A stretch of 64,000 nt of DNA from Pollutibacter soli. GTDB taxonomy: Bacteria > Bacteroidota > Bacteroidia > Chitinophagales > Chitinophagaceae. The position numbers and the translations under genes were made by a program. Shown in pieces: positions 33,932-41,872 of this stretch. The notes under the pieces are model-generated. The model did not search any database, was not told the origin of the DNA, and worked only from the letters and a program-made list of their open reading frames with translations. The stretch's first letter is position 1; each line of letters opens with the position of its first letter. The stretch spans positions 1 through 64,000 of the forward strand of contig JARJHS010000004.1 of assembly GCA_029269725.1 (NCBI GenBank), read 5' to 3'.

Positions 33932-35341
33932 CTAATTCAATGCTTGCGATTCTTTTGCCTGAGGAATCGCTTTTTCCTCCCGGATAGCGTTCCATCCACC
34001 CAGAACATTTCTGAGACTATGATATCCCTGCCGTTTTAATAAGGATGCTGCTACTACACTACGGAATCCACTTCCGCAGTACAAATACAGATTATCAGTT
34101 TCATTCAATTCGGCGATCGTACCCGGATCTTTTAAAGTATCCAGCGGCATATTAAGCGCATCTTTCACATGGCCATCATCAAATTCTGCTTCTTTCCTCA
34201 CATCAACTAAAACGAGATGATCATCAAATGGAAGATCCATTGCGAGTTCGTCTGCCTCTACATTGATCAGCAGATCGCTATCAAACCCCGCCTTTTTCCA
34301 CGCTTCATAGCCACCATCAAGGTAGCCAGCCACGCGATCAAACCCTACTCTTGCCAGACGCACGATCGTTTCCTTTTCTTTACCAGGATCAGTGACAAGG
34401 ATAATTTCCTGGTCAAAGGGAAGAATGCTACCGGCCCACTCAGCGAAACGGCCATTTAGTCCGATAAAGATTGACCCTGGAACAAAACCATCACTGAATT
34501 CCTGTTGATTCCGGGTATCCAGAATGACTGTTGTCTCGTCAAGCTCTATCCTCTTTTTCAATTCCCCGGCACTGATAGCAACAAGACTTTTATGTAGAAT
34601 TTTTTCGAGGGAGTCGTACCCTTCTTTATTGATTCTTGCATTGATAAAGAAATAATCAGGCGGAGCCTGCAATCCTTCCGTTACAGCTTTTACGAATGAC
34701 GCTTCATCGGTAGCCAGTAAAGCATAGTTTGATTGCTTCTCAACTCCTATAGTAGTCGCTTTTTCGGATCCGATATTTTTACCACAGGAACTTCCAGCGC
34801 CGTGTGCCGGATACACGATTACATCATCTGGTAAATTTTTGATTTTGTTCTCAAGTGAATGATACAGCATGACAGCCAGTTCCTCACTTGTTTTCTCTCC
34901 GCTGCTCAGATCCGGACGGCCTACATCACCCACAAACAAAGTATCACCAGTAAACACAGCCTGAGGTTTACCATTTTCGTCGCGAAGAAGATAACAGGAA
35001 GATTCCACGGTATGCCCGGGCGTATGCAAAACTTCAAGCGATATTTTCCCAATCTTAAAAATCTCGCCGTCTTTTGCAATTCTCACAGGGAAAGATGTCC
35101 TCGTTTCTGGCCCGTAAACAATTGGCGCACCGGTCTTTTCATGAAGATCAAGATGTCCACTCACAAAATCCGCATGAAAATGAGTTTCGAAAATGAATTT
35201 GATCTCCGCATTTCTTGCCGCAGCGAGTTCGAGATAGCTTTCGGTATCACGAAGTGGGTCGATTAATGCTGCTTCTCCTTCACTTTCAATATAATAGGCT
35301 GCTTCACTGAGACAGGTGGTATATAATTGCTGAATAAACAT
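33932..35341 (-). CDS. MBL-fold persulfide dioxygenase-like protein with two rhodanese domains
   Basis: A 469-residue fusion. The N-terminal metallo-beta-lactamase domain (1-240) shows THFHADFVSGH, VLHTPGHTVESSCYL, FTGDTLFVGDVGRPD and YPAHGAG, as in persulfide dioxygenases (ETHE1/Blh type) that oxidise glutathione persulfide to sulfite. The first rhodanese domain (about 255-355) has lost its active Cys (ILVTDPGKE). The second (about 365-460) keeps it in YCGSGFRS. This suggests one working sulfurtransferase site and one structural domain. It is divergent in regulation from its neighbour: a strong hairpin lies in the 72 bp between it and the ArsR gene. Confidence 0.88.
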   Translation of the reverse strand: MFIQQLYTTCLSEAAYYIESEGEAALIDPLRDTESYLELAAARNAEIKFIFETHFHADFVSGHLDLHEKTGAPIVYGPETRTSFPVRIAKDGEIFKIGKISLEVLHTPGHTVESSCYLLRDENGKPQAVFTGDTLFVGDVGRPDLSSGEKTSEELAVMLYHSLENKIKNLPDDVIVYPAHGAGSSCGKNIGSEKATTIGVEKQSNYALLATDEASFVKAVTEGLQAPPDYFFINARINKEGYDSLEKILHKSLVAISAGELKKRIELDETTVILDTRNQQEFSDGFVPGSIFIGLNGRFAEWAGSILPFDQEIILVTDPGKEKETIVRLARVGFDRVAGYLDGGYEAWKKAGFDSDLLINVEADELAMDLPFDDHLVLVDVRKEAEFDDGHVKDALNMPLDTLKDPGTIAELNETDNLYLYCGSGFRSVVAASLLKRQGYHSLRNVLGGWNAIREEKAIPQAKESQALN

Positions 35342-35346
35342 AACTG

Positions 35347-35354
35347 CAAATTTA
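35347..35354 (-). promoter_or_regulatory. -7 promoter element only 5 bp before the persulfide dioxygenase ATG
   Basis: TAAATTTG on the - strand is an exact TAnnTTTG match. If used, transcription would start at or next to the ATG, giving a leaderless mRNA. No clear -33 TTG is seen; its place is taken by the hairpin at 35359-35388. Confidence 0.4.
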
Positions 35355-35358
35355 GCTC

Positions 35359-35388
35359 AAAAAAAGAAGTCCTGCCGAGCAGGACTTC
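35359..35388 (-). terminator. Terminator hairpin between arsR and the persulfide dioxygenase gene
   Basis: GAAGTCCTGC and GCAGGACTTC form a perfect 10-bp stem with a 3-nt loop. Read leftward it is followed by T7. It lies only 18 bp before the next ATG, so it either ends the arsR transcript or acts as an attenuator for the gene behind. Confidence 0.8.
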
Positions 35389-35413
35389 ATGGTCATATAG
35401 GACTTAATTCCGT

Positions 35414-35770
35414 TTACTTCAGGAGATCATCTACGATTTTGTTAATCTGATCGAGACGGTCATAGTTCACAAAGTAGTAAATGAATTTTCCATCCCTGGT
35501 GGTCTTCACAATTCCGACTCTCCTTAAAATGGCAAGATGCTGAGAGGCTACTGATTGCTCCAGGCGAAGCTGAACATACAGGTCAGTAACAGTCATTTTC
35601 TTGTTTTCATCCAGCAAACGAATCATTTGCTGACGGAGTTTGTGATTCAGGGCACGTAATACCAGAGACGCTTTCTTGACATTCAGGTAATCGATTCTTA
35701 CAGGATTTCCCATATGGGTGGATGTGGGCGTTGGATCTGCGTAAAACAGATTAGGATTGCTACTATTCAT
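35414..35770 (-). CDS. ArsR family winged-helix regulator
   Basis: A 118-residue regulator with the ArsR/SmtB winged helix: ALNHKLRQQMIRLLDENKKMTVTDLYVQLRLEQSVASQHLAILRRVGIVKTTRDGKFIYYFVNY. The start at MNSSNPNLF excludes 26 upstream residues that do not fit. The protein has no cysteine, so it cannot sense persulfide or metals through thiols like BigR/SqrR or ArsR. Its position before a persulfide dioxygenase suggests a regulatory link, but the terminator between them weakens the case for a shared transcript. Confidence 0.82.
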   Translation of the reverse strand: MNSSNPNLFYADPTPTSTHMGNPVRIDYLNVKKASLVLRALNHKLRQQMIRLLDENKKMTVTDLYVQLRLEQSVASQHLAILRRVGIVKTTRDGKFIYYFVNYDRLDQINKIVDDLLK

Positions 35771-35896
35771 GCGTTTAACGTTAAGCTTTATTAAAAGTAA
35801 ATAAATTAAACATGCATTTTTTATAAAACGCAAATTTATTATACCCATTTACAATACAAACACATAATAGTTTTATTGGATATAGAAAAGTCCTAA

Positions 35897-36577
35897 TCAG
35901 TTATGCGGCTTTTTGCCCGCACTGGTATAAAACTCCTTTGTGTAAAGTGGCTCTGAATATGCCAGCTCTGCGAAATTGCCTGCCAAATACCTTGTCATAC
36001 TGATATGGTACTGATCATTGCTTGTCGCAGAATTGCTTACAAGAAACCGACTATTTCTATGACAGAAAAAACTCTTTGCTTTTTCTGCTCCGTTTCCAAA
36101 AAACAACGTTTTTCCGGTTTCAAGCTCTTTATCAAATTGTCCGTTTTCAAGAATCAACGCGTGTGGAGGCCTCAATTCTACCCAATTCTTGTTAAAAACG
36201 GCGGTAAAAACCTCATTTCGGCGAGCATCAATCATCGGGCATAAAAAATCGAAATCGTTACCTCTTTGCGAATAGGCCATCCATTCCAAACTATTCACCG
36301 TAAGTAGCGGGATATTCATGGCAAAACAGATTCCTTTGGCTGCTGCAAGCCCAACCCTCAATCCGGTATACGAACCGGGACCGATGATTACCGATACCGC
36401 CTTTAATTGAGCTATTGGTATTCCCGTTCTGCCAAGAACTTCCTTTATCGCCGGGTGCAAAAATGCAGCATGAGTTTTTTGATCCGGATTAATGATCTCG
36501 TCCAATACCTGATCATTGTCTGAAACAGCTACATAAGCAGTTTCTAAAGCCGTGTTGATGTGAAGAATGGTATTCAT
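35897..36577 (-). CDS. tsaB: tRNA threonylcarbamoyladenosine biosynthesis protein TsaB
   Basis: TsaB is the non-catalytic partner of TsaD in making t6A at position 37 of tRNAs. The 226-residue product shows ILHINTALETAYVAVSDND at the start, the family signature GPGSYTGLRVGLAAAKG near residue 67, and LTVNSLEWMAYSQRG. The C-terminal part (YSEPLYTKEFYTSAGKK) is normal. The stop of the preceding gene overlaps its ATG by one base (TAATG), so the two genes are translationally coupled. Confidence 0.92.
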   Translation of the reverse strand: MNTILHINTALETAYVAVSDNDQVLDEIINPDQKTHAAFLHPAIKEVLGRTGIPIAQLKAVSVIIGPGSYTGLRVGLAAAKGICFAMNIPLLTVNSLEWMAYSQRGNDFDFLCPMIDARRNEVFTAVFNKNWVELRPPHALILENGQFDKELETGKTLFFGNGAEKAKSFFCHRNSRFLVSNSATSNDQYHISMTRYLAGNFAELAYSEPLYTKEFYTSAGKKPHN

Positions 36578-37215
36578 TAAGCCTCCTGTAGGATTTTATC
36601 TATTCCAAATGCCGGCTGGTATCGGGGATTTTCTTTTTGCAACACCTGCAGGAGAGAAATGATTCTGTTTGGTCCGATAATCCTGCTCCATTCAAAGGGA
36701 CCATATGGATAGTTGGTGCCGATTTTCATTGATACGTCTATTTCCTCCGGCGTACTCACATTTTCAGCAACCGCAAAACAAGCTTCATTTATCATCATTG
36801 AAACTACCCGTGGAACAGCGAGCCCTGCCTGATCAGCTATCCTTGTAAACTTCCATCTAACCTTATTAAGAAAGTTTTCTATTTGAGGTTGATCCACGTC
36901 CGAATAGCTAATCTCCAGCAAATCGTTTTTTAAAAACCCGGGCCATCCATTAAGGATTGCGATGGGATTTGCCTTCGGAAAGTCGCCGAGCGTAAAATTG
37001 ATTGCATCAATAAAAACAGGCGTGTCGGTGTTTAATTTAATAGCAGAAAAAAAATCAGGAGTAATGTCCATCAGAAAAAAATATGCTGTACAATCTGTAT
37101 TTAATGATTTTAAGGAATTCTCAGCAAGCACCTGGAACCTTTCCGGCAGTATTCTGCTTAAAAAATCTTCCTTGCGTTGATCATCCGCATATAATATGAT
37201 TTTCTGATCTGCCAT
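36577..37215 (-). CDS. 3-hydroxyacyl-CoA dehydrogenase C-terminal domain-like protein
   Basis: A 212-residue protein whose last 90 residues match the 3HCDH C-terminal domain: LAVPRVVSMMINEACFAVAENVSTPEEIDVSMKIGTNYPYGPFEWSRIIG. The N-terminal half is short and lacks the GxGxxG NAD-binding motif, so it is not a complete dehydrogenase. It may be a structural or degenerate member that has kept only the helical substrate domain; such forms occur in Bacteroidota. It forms an operon with tsaB. Confidence 0.75.
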   Translation of the reverse strand: MADQKIILYADDQRKEDFLSRILPERFQVLAENSLKSLNTDCTAYFFLMDITPDFFSAIKLNTDTPVFIDAINFTLGDFPKANPIAILNGWPGFLKNDLLEISYSDVDQPQIENFLNKVRWKFTRIADQAGLAVPRVVSMMINEACFAVAENVSTPEEIDVSMKIGTNYPYGPFEWSRIIGPNRIISLLQVLQKENPRYQPAFGIDKILQEA

Positions 37216-37219
37216 GTGG

Positions 37220-37227
37220 CAAAATTA
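37220..37227 (-). promoter_or_regulatory. -7 promoter element before the 3HCDH-like/tsaB operon
   Basis: TAATTTTG on the - strand matches TAnnTTTG and ends 4 bp before the ATG, predicting a leaderless or nearly leaderless transcript. A rightward promoter for ridA (TTG, 21 bp, TATTTTAG) starts in the same gap. Confidence 0.45.
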
Positions 37228-37280
37228 GGTTGGATGATTCCAAAAAACGACGCTATTTTAGACCCCTGAAATTCAGAAAA

Positions 37281-37661
37281 ATGTCAATCTCAATAGTAAA
37301 TACGAGCGATGCTCCAGCGCCTATCGGACCCTATAGCCAGGCTGTTCAGGCAGGTGGATTTCTGTTCATATCTGGCCAGGTGGCTATTAATCCGGCCTCC
37401 GGGAATGTAGAAGCTGCTGATGTTGCCGGCGAAGCAGAACAGGTGATGAAAAATCTGAAGGCAATCCTGGAAAAGGCAAATCTTTCCTTCGCTCATGTGG
37501 TGAAAACAACAATATTTCTCTCTGATATGAATGATTTCGGAACTGTGAACACAGTTTATTCAGGATATTTCACTGCCAATTTTCCTGCACGTGAAACTGT
37601 TGCGGTGAAAGGACTTCCAAAGAATGTTAGAGTGGAAATCAGTATGATTGCTTTGGTGTAA
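37281..37661 (+). CDS. ridA: RidA family reactive intermediate deaminase
   Basis: RidA hydrolyses toxic 2-aminoacrylate and related enamines to keto acids and ammonia. The 126-residue protein has APIGPYSQAVQAGGFLFISGQVAINPASG, KNLKAILEKANLSFAHVVKTTIFLSDMNDF and FPARETVAVKGLPKNVRVEISMIA, including the conserved Arg in the last block. The start is MSISIVNTSDAP; the frame is open 17 codons upstream without similarity. It is a single gene, divergent from the 3HCDH-like/tsaB pair. Confidence 0.93.
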   Translation: MSISIVNTSDAPAPIGPYSQAVQAGGFLFISGQVAINPASGNVEAADVAGEAEQVMKNLKAILEKANLSFAHVVKTTIFLSDMNDFGTVNTVYSGYFTANFPARETVAVKGLPKNVRVEISMIALV

Positions 37662-37805
37662 ATGAATCAGTAACCCGATACGCTGCTTTATTTTAAGCCG
37701 AACCAGCAGCAGATTGCCATCTGCGTTTGTCTGAATATACGATCGGGATTTTGTTCAACGAAAAATCCAAATTTTAGAATATCTTTAACGCTTCCTGATT
37801 AGCAA

Positions 37806-38369
37806 TTGAAAAGAGGATTTGCCATAATATTTATTCTGATGCACCTGTTTTATCTGGGTGGTTACCATTTGGTTTTTAACCAATTGGAAAAAGAATCGGA
37901 ATTGAAGATGGCCAGTCGCCTGGAGAAAAGTGACTACAGTGACCATGAACTGATCGAAATAAAACTCCCGGTAAACATTCCGTACCAGGCAAATTCTGCA
38001 GGTTTTGAACAATTCGTTGGGGAGATTGAGGTTGATGGAATGCATTATAATTATGTGAAGCGCAAAATGCAGAACGATACTTTGATTTTGTTATGTCTGC
38101 CGAACAACGACAAATCAAATATCAGCACAGCTCGCGAAACATTTTTCTCCTTAGTCAATGAAATGAACAGGGCTTCTGATGGCAAGTCGATTCCATCAGT
38201 TCCAGCTAAAAGCATTAAATTCTCTGTATCCGATTTTGATTCAATTGAGAATCAATTTACCTCGCTTACAGTTAAGAATAAAATCTCTTATGCATCACAG
38301 ACCAATCCCGGGCAGCTTTGCTCAGGTTTTATCGAAGGCAGTGTTCAACCTCCGGACGCTGTAGCCTGA
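37806..38369 (+). CDS. Conserved membrane-anchored protein of unknown function, first gene of the haloperoxidase block
   Basis: No named family is recognised. The 187-residue protein starts with a TTG and has an N-terminal hydrophobic segment (GFAIIFILMHLFYLGGYHLVF), probably a signal anchor. The body includes SDYSDHELIEIKLPVNIPYQANSAGFEQFVGEIEVDGMHYNYVKRKMQNDTLILLCLPN, a pattern I associate with a Bacteroidota family often next to metal-related or TonB genes. The C-terminus ends SVQPPDAVA. It sits 45 bp upstream of the first haloperoxidase, on the same strand. Confidence 0.65.
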   Translation: MKRGFAIIFILMHLFYLGGYHLVFNQLEKESELKMASRLEKSDYSDHELIEIKLPVNIPYQANSAGFEQFVGEIEVDGMHYNYVKRKMQNDTLILLCLPNNDKSNISTARETFFSLVNEMNRASDGKSIPSVPAKSIKFSVSDFDSIENQFTSLTVKNKISYASQTNPGQLCSGFIEGSVQPPDAVA

Positions 38370-38414
38370 TCTTCCTGTATTTTATTCCATTTTTTTATTT
38401 ACTGAATTGAAATT

Positions 38415-39767
38415 ATGAGCAGACTGCTGGCAGGTATTGCCATCATCAGCTGCCTGGTCTCATGCAAGAACCAGCAGCATGACTACAAATCGTTTACCCA
38501 TCAACCTCATTTGTTTAATACAACGGTAAAAAGGTTGAATGATATCGTATTGGAAAACAATTTTCCGCCGATGATCGCTTCGAGGAACTATGTCTACGCT
38601 TCCATTGCGGCTTTCGAATGTGTCGCAGCCGGGGATAGTAGTTATACATCATTGGCCGGCCAGATAAAACACCTGCCGGATATGCCAAACGTCGACAAAA
38701 GCAATGTCGACTTTCCATTGGCAGCCATGCTGGCGTTTGTAAAAGTTGGCAATGCTGTGACTTTTCCTGAAGGCAGTATGATGGATTATTACGATGAGCT
38801 TCTGCACCAGGCAGACAGTGCTGGTATGCCTGAGGCATTAATCGCTGGTACCAAAACTTTCTCTGACACAATCGCAAGAACAATTCTCGATTGGAGCAAA
38901 GGTGATCACTATAGCCAGACTCGGGGAGCCTCACGGTATACTGTACTCGATTCTCCTGGTCGCTGGGTTCCAACACCCCCGATGTATGCATCTGGTATGG
39001 AACCGCACTGGATGGAGATCCGTGCAATGGTGATGGATTCAGCAAGTCAGTTCAAACCTCAAAGGCCGCCTGTTTTTGAAATAAAAGACAAAAACAGTGT
39101 GTTTTTCAGAGCGATGATGGAAGTAAAAAATACAGGAGATTCATTGACTGACGAGCAGAAGCATATTGCAGATTTCTGGGATGATAATCCTTTTAAAATG
39201 AATGTTGCCGGTCATGTGATGTTTGCAACAAAGAGATTTTCACCAGCCGGGCATTGGATGAACATAACAGGAATTGCCTGCGGAAAGGCAGGTGCTGATT
39301 TTAATACCACCGTTGCTGCCTATGCAAAAACCGCCATTGCATTATTTGACGGCTTTATCAGTTGCTGGGACGAAAAGTACAGAAGCAATTACATTCGCCC
39401 GGAAACAGCAATTAATACAAATGTCGATGCAGATTGGCGGCCATACATTCAAACACCACCATTTCCGACCTATACCAGTGGGCATAGTACGATATCTGCA
39501 GCTGCTGCAGAAGTAATGACTGAGTTTTTTGGTGACAAACTAACGTTTACGGATACCTCTTTGCTTGAATTCGGAATTCCTTCCAGGGAAATTGTTTCAT
39601 TTAGATCTGCTGCTGCTGAAGCAGGAATGTCGCGCCTTTATGGTGGAATTCATTACAGATTTGATCTGGATGCAGGAATGGAAGCCGGTAAAAAAGTAGG
39701 AATTCTCGTCACTGATAAAATCAGGATGCGGAAAGAAGATACGATGAAAAAACTCGGCAAGAATTAA
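38415..39767 (+). CDS. Vanadium-dependent haloperoxidase / PAP2-type lipoprotein (first copy)
   Basis: A 450-residue protein with lipoprotein signal (MSRLLAGIAIISCLVSC). All three parts of the vanadate/phosphate site are intact: K321-(x6)-R328-P in KYRSNYIRP, S355-G356-H357 in YTSGHS, and S406-R407-(x5)-H413-(x3)-D in SRLYGGIHYRFD. The spacing and the long helical N-terminal half favour the vanadium haloperoxidase branch over small PAP2 phosphatases. It would sit as a lipoprotein in the periplasm or on the cell surface, and oxidise halides or act as a phosphatase. It is followed by two barrel proteins and a second, longer haloperoxidase-like gene. Confidence 0.85.
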   Translation: MSRLLAGIAIISCLVSCKNQQHDYKSFTHQPHLFNTTVKRLNDIVLENNFPPMIASRNYVYASIAAFECVAAGDSSYTSLAGQIKHLPDMPNVDKSNVDFPLAAMLAFVKVGNAVTFPEGSMMDYYDELLHQADSAGMPEALIAGTKTFSDTIARTILDWSKGDHYSQTRGASRYTVLDSPGRWVPTPPMYASGMEPHWMEIRAMVMDSASQFKPQRPPVFEIKDKNSVFFRAMMEVKNTGDSLTDEQKHIADFWDDNPFKMNVAGHVMFATKRFSPAGHWMNITGIACGKAGADFNTTVAAYAKTAIALFDGFISCWDEKYRSNYIRPETAINTNVDADWRPYIQTPPFPTYTSGHSTISAAAAEVMTEFFGDKLTFTDTSLLEFGIPSREIVSFRSAAAEAGMSRLYGGIHYRFDLDAGMEAGKKVGILVTDKIRMRKEDTMKKLGKN

Positions 39768-39788
39768 TTAACGCTATTAACTGTAATT

Positions 39789-40889
39789 ATGAGATTCCTT
39801 ATCAAAATATTTTTTTCAGCAAACTTGCTTTTATTGGTTCATGCCAAAGTTCGAAGCCAGGGTTGTGTAGCCATCAGAAGCACCGGGGGTATCAGCTCCC
39901 TGCGTCCCTCGCAAAATCCTGATTCCGGCAGTTGGTTGATTAATGTGAACAACCGTTATTTCAAATCTTATAAACATTTTCGCGGCAAGCATGAGGAAAC
40001 TGAACGCGTGGAAAATGGAACTGAAGTCATCAATCATACCTATAGCCTCGACCTGTTTGTAATGAAGAATTTTGGTAAGCGCTGGGCGATTGCCATGAAT
40101 ATTCCCATGATCAACAATGCCCGCTCTTCTTTATATGAACACGGCGGAAATAATGCAGGACCTGATGCACGACATTCAACGCATTCATTTGGATTGGGTG
40201 ATATCCGTGTGGCCGCATATGCATGGATAATTGAGCCTTCAAAAATGAAACGCTGGAATATGCAGCTGGGCTTAGGTGTCAAACTCCCTACAGGTGACTA
40301 TCGCTATCAGGATTATTTCATTAAAAATGACAGCACAAAGATTCTAGGCCCTGTTGATCAGTCCATTCAACTCGGTGATGGAGGCACAGGCATAACTGCT
40401 GAAATGAATACATTTTATTCTATTGATCGCCACATCACCATTTATGCCAACGCATACTATCTGGCTAATCCGAGAGAACAGAACGGCGTTTCTACAGCAA
40501 GAGGTTCAGCAACATCAGCGGCTGCAATAGCCAATGGTAGCGATGTAATGAGTGTGCCGGATCAATACATGTTGCGTGGTGGTGTCAATTTTGGTGTGAA
40601 TAATTTCATCGCGTCTGCAGGTGTTCGTTATGAATGTATTCCTGTTTATGATCTCATCGGGGGAAGCAATGGATTTCGCCGGCCGGGATATGTACTCGCA
40701 ATTGAACCTGGAATTACTTACCAGACAAAAAAATTCTCCGCCTATGTTCTCGTGCCTGTTGCACTGGAAAGAAACCGGACACAGAGTGTACCGGATAAAA
40801 TCAGGTCTGAGAATACCGGAGTCTACGTAATAGGTGATGCAGCATTTGCTGATTATTCTGTTAATGCAGGCGTTGCTTTCCGCTTTTAA
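39789..40889 (+). CDS. Outer-membrane beta-barrel protein (transporter-like), haloperoxidase block
   Basis: A 366-residue protein with signal peptide (MRFLIKIFFSANLLLLVHAKVRS). The rest is a row of amphipathic strands with repeated aromatic ends, such as WLINVNNRYFKSYKHFRG, YSLDLFVMKNFGKRWAIAMNIPM and MQLGLGVKLPTGDYRYQDYF. The last residues VNAGVAFRF end in Phe, an outer-membrane insertion signal. The fold resembles the MetA-pathway/phenol-degradation or transporter family of barrels. It starts 21 bp after the first haloperoxidase gene. Confidence 0.75.
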   Translation: MRFLIKIFFSANLLLLVHAKVRSQGCVAIRSTGGISSLRPSQNPDSGSWLINVNNRYFKSYKHFRGKHEETERVENGTEVINHTYSLDLFVMKNFGKRWAIAMNIPMINNARSSLYEHGGNNAGPDARHSTHSFGLGDIRVAAYAWIIEPSKMKRWNMQLGLGVKLPTGDYRYQDYFIKNDSTKILGPVDQSIQLGDGGTGITAEMNTFYSIDRHITIYANAYYLANPREQNGVSTARGSATSAAAIANGSDVMSVPDQYMLRGGVNFGVNNFIASAGVRYECIPVYDLIGGSNGFRRPGYVLAIEPGITYQTKKFSAYVLVPVALERNRTQSVPDKIRSENTGVYVIGDAAFADYSVNAGVAFRF

Positions 40890-40925
40890 GAATTGTCAAG
40901 TATTAACTATTTAAAAGAATCAAAA

Positions 40926-41852
40926 GTGATAAAAAAATATATACCATTTTTTGTCCTGGCATTGTCATGCTGTTACAACGCTTCAGGTCAGACTGAAATG
41001 GATGCCATCATGATGAATAAAAAACAGATGTGCATCGGGCCCATGTATACCTATTCGTCATGGGATCACTACTGGGAAGGAAAATATAAAAGAAACAACC
41101 AGAACCTCGGTAAGGTAAGCACTCAATCTTTTTTGCTCGGCGCTAACTACGGTATTACCGATAACCTCAACGTAATGGTAATGGCTCCTTATGTATGGAC
41201 CAAAGCTTCCGCCGGTACACTCAGAGGAATGGAAGGCATTCAGGATATTTCTGCATTTGTGAAATATCGTTACATACCCTTCAAAAAAGGAAATCACAAG
41301 GTTTCTGTTTTTGCATTGGGTGGCGTTTCCGCACCGCTGACAGATTATGTTGCAGATTTCCTGCCACTTTCCATAGGTATGGGCACAACAAATGTTACCG
41401 GTAAACTGATGGCAGATTATCAGTGGAAGAAAATTACTGTTACAGCATCTGCCGCTTATATCTGGCGCAGTAATGTTGACATTGACAGATCTTCTTACTA
41501 TGACACGCAGCTTCGCCTTACCAACGAAGTTAAAATGCCTGATCAGATGCAGTATCATATAAGGGCAGGATATCGTGGAAAATATCTGCTCGCAGAAGCA
41601 GTTTTTACTCGTATGGTAACTATGGGTGGAAACGATATCACCAAGAATAATATGCCTTCATTGAACAACAGGATGAATGCAAGTATTATCGGCGGACAGT
41701 TCAAATACCACATGCCGTTTCATCCCAATCTTGCTCTCACAGGCGGTGTTGGTTATACAGTGGACGGAAGAAATGTAGGACAAACACTGTCGATCAGCGG
41801 AGGTATTTTTTACTTCTTCTATTTCGGCAAAAGACAAACTCCAAATTCCTGA
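40926..41852 (+). CDS. Second outer-membrane beta-barrel protein of the haloperoxidase block
   Basis: The protein is 308 residues from a GTG start (VIKKYIPFFVLALSCC), which gives a proper signal peptide; an upstream TTG adds 11 residues. The mature part has strands such as LLGANYGITDNLNVMVMAPYVW, HKVSVFALGGVSAPLTDYV and LTGGVGYTVDGRNVGQTLSISGGIFYFFYFG. It resembles the preceding barrel in style, though direct identity is low by eye. It lies 36 bp after that gene and 20 bp before the second haloperoxidase. Confidence 0.7.
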   Translation: MIKKYIPFFVLALSCCYNASGQTEMDAIMMNKKQMCIGPMYTYSSWDHYWEGKYKRNNQNLGKVSTQSFLLGANYGITDNLNVMVMAPYVWTKASAGTLRGMEGIQDISAFVKYRYIPFKKGNHKVSVFALGGVSAPLTDYVADFLPLSIGMGTTNVTGKLMADYQWKKITVTASAAYIWRSNVDIDRSSYYDTQLRLTNEVKMPDQMQYHIRAGYRGKYLLAEAVFTRMVTMGGNDITKNNMPSLNNRMNASIIGGQFKYHMPFHPNLALTGGVGYTVDGRNVGQTLSISGGIFYFFYFGKRQTPNS

Positions 41853-41872
41853 TCCATTAAAAATATTGGTTT

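Noticed and set aside
36577-37215. Complete 3-hydroxyacyl-CoA dehydrogenase
   Set aside because: The NAD-binding GxGxxG part is absent; only the C-terminal domain is supported.
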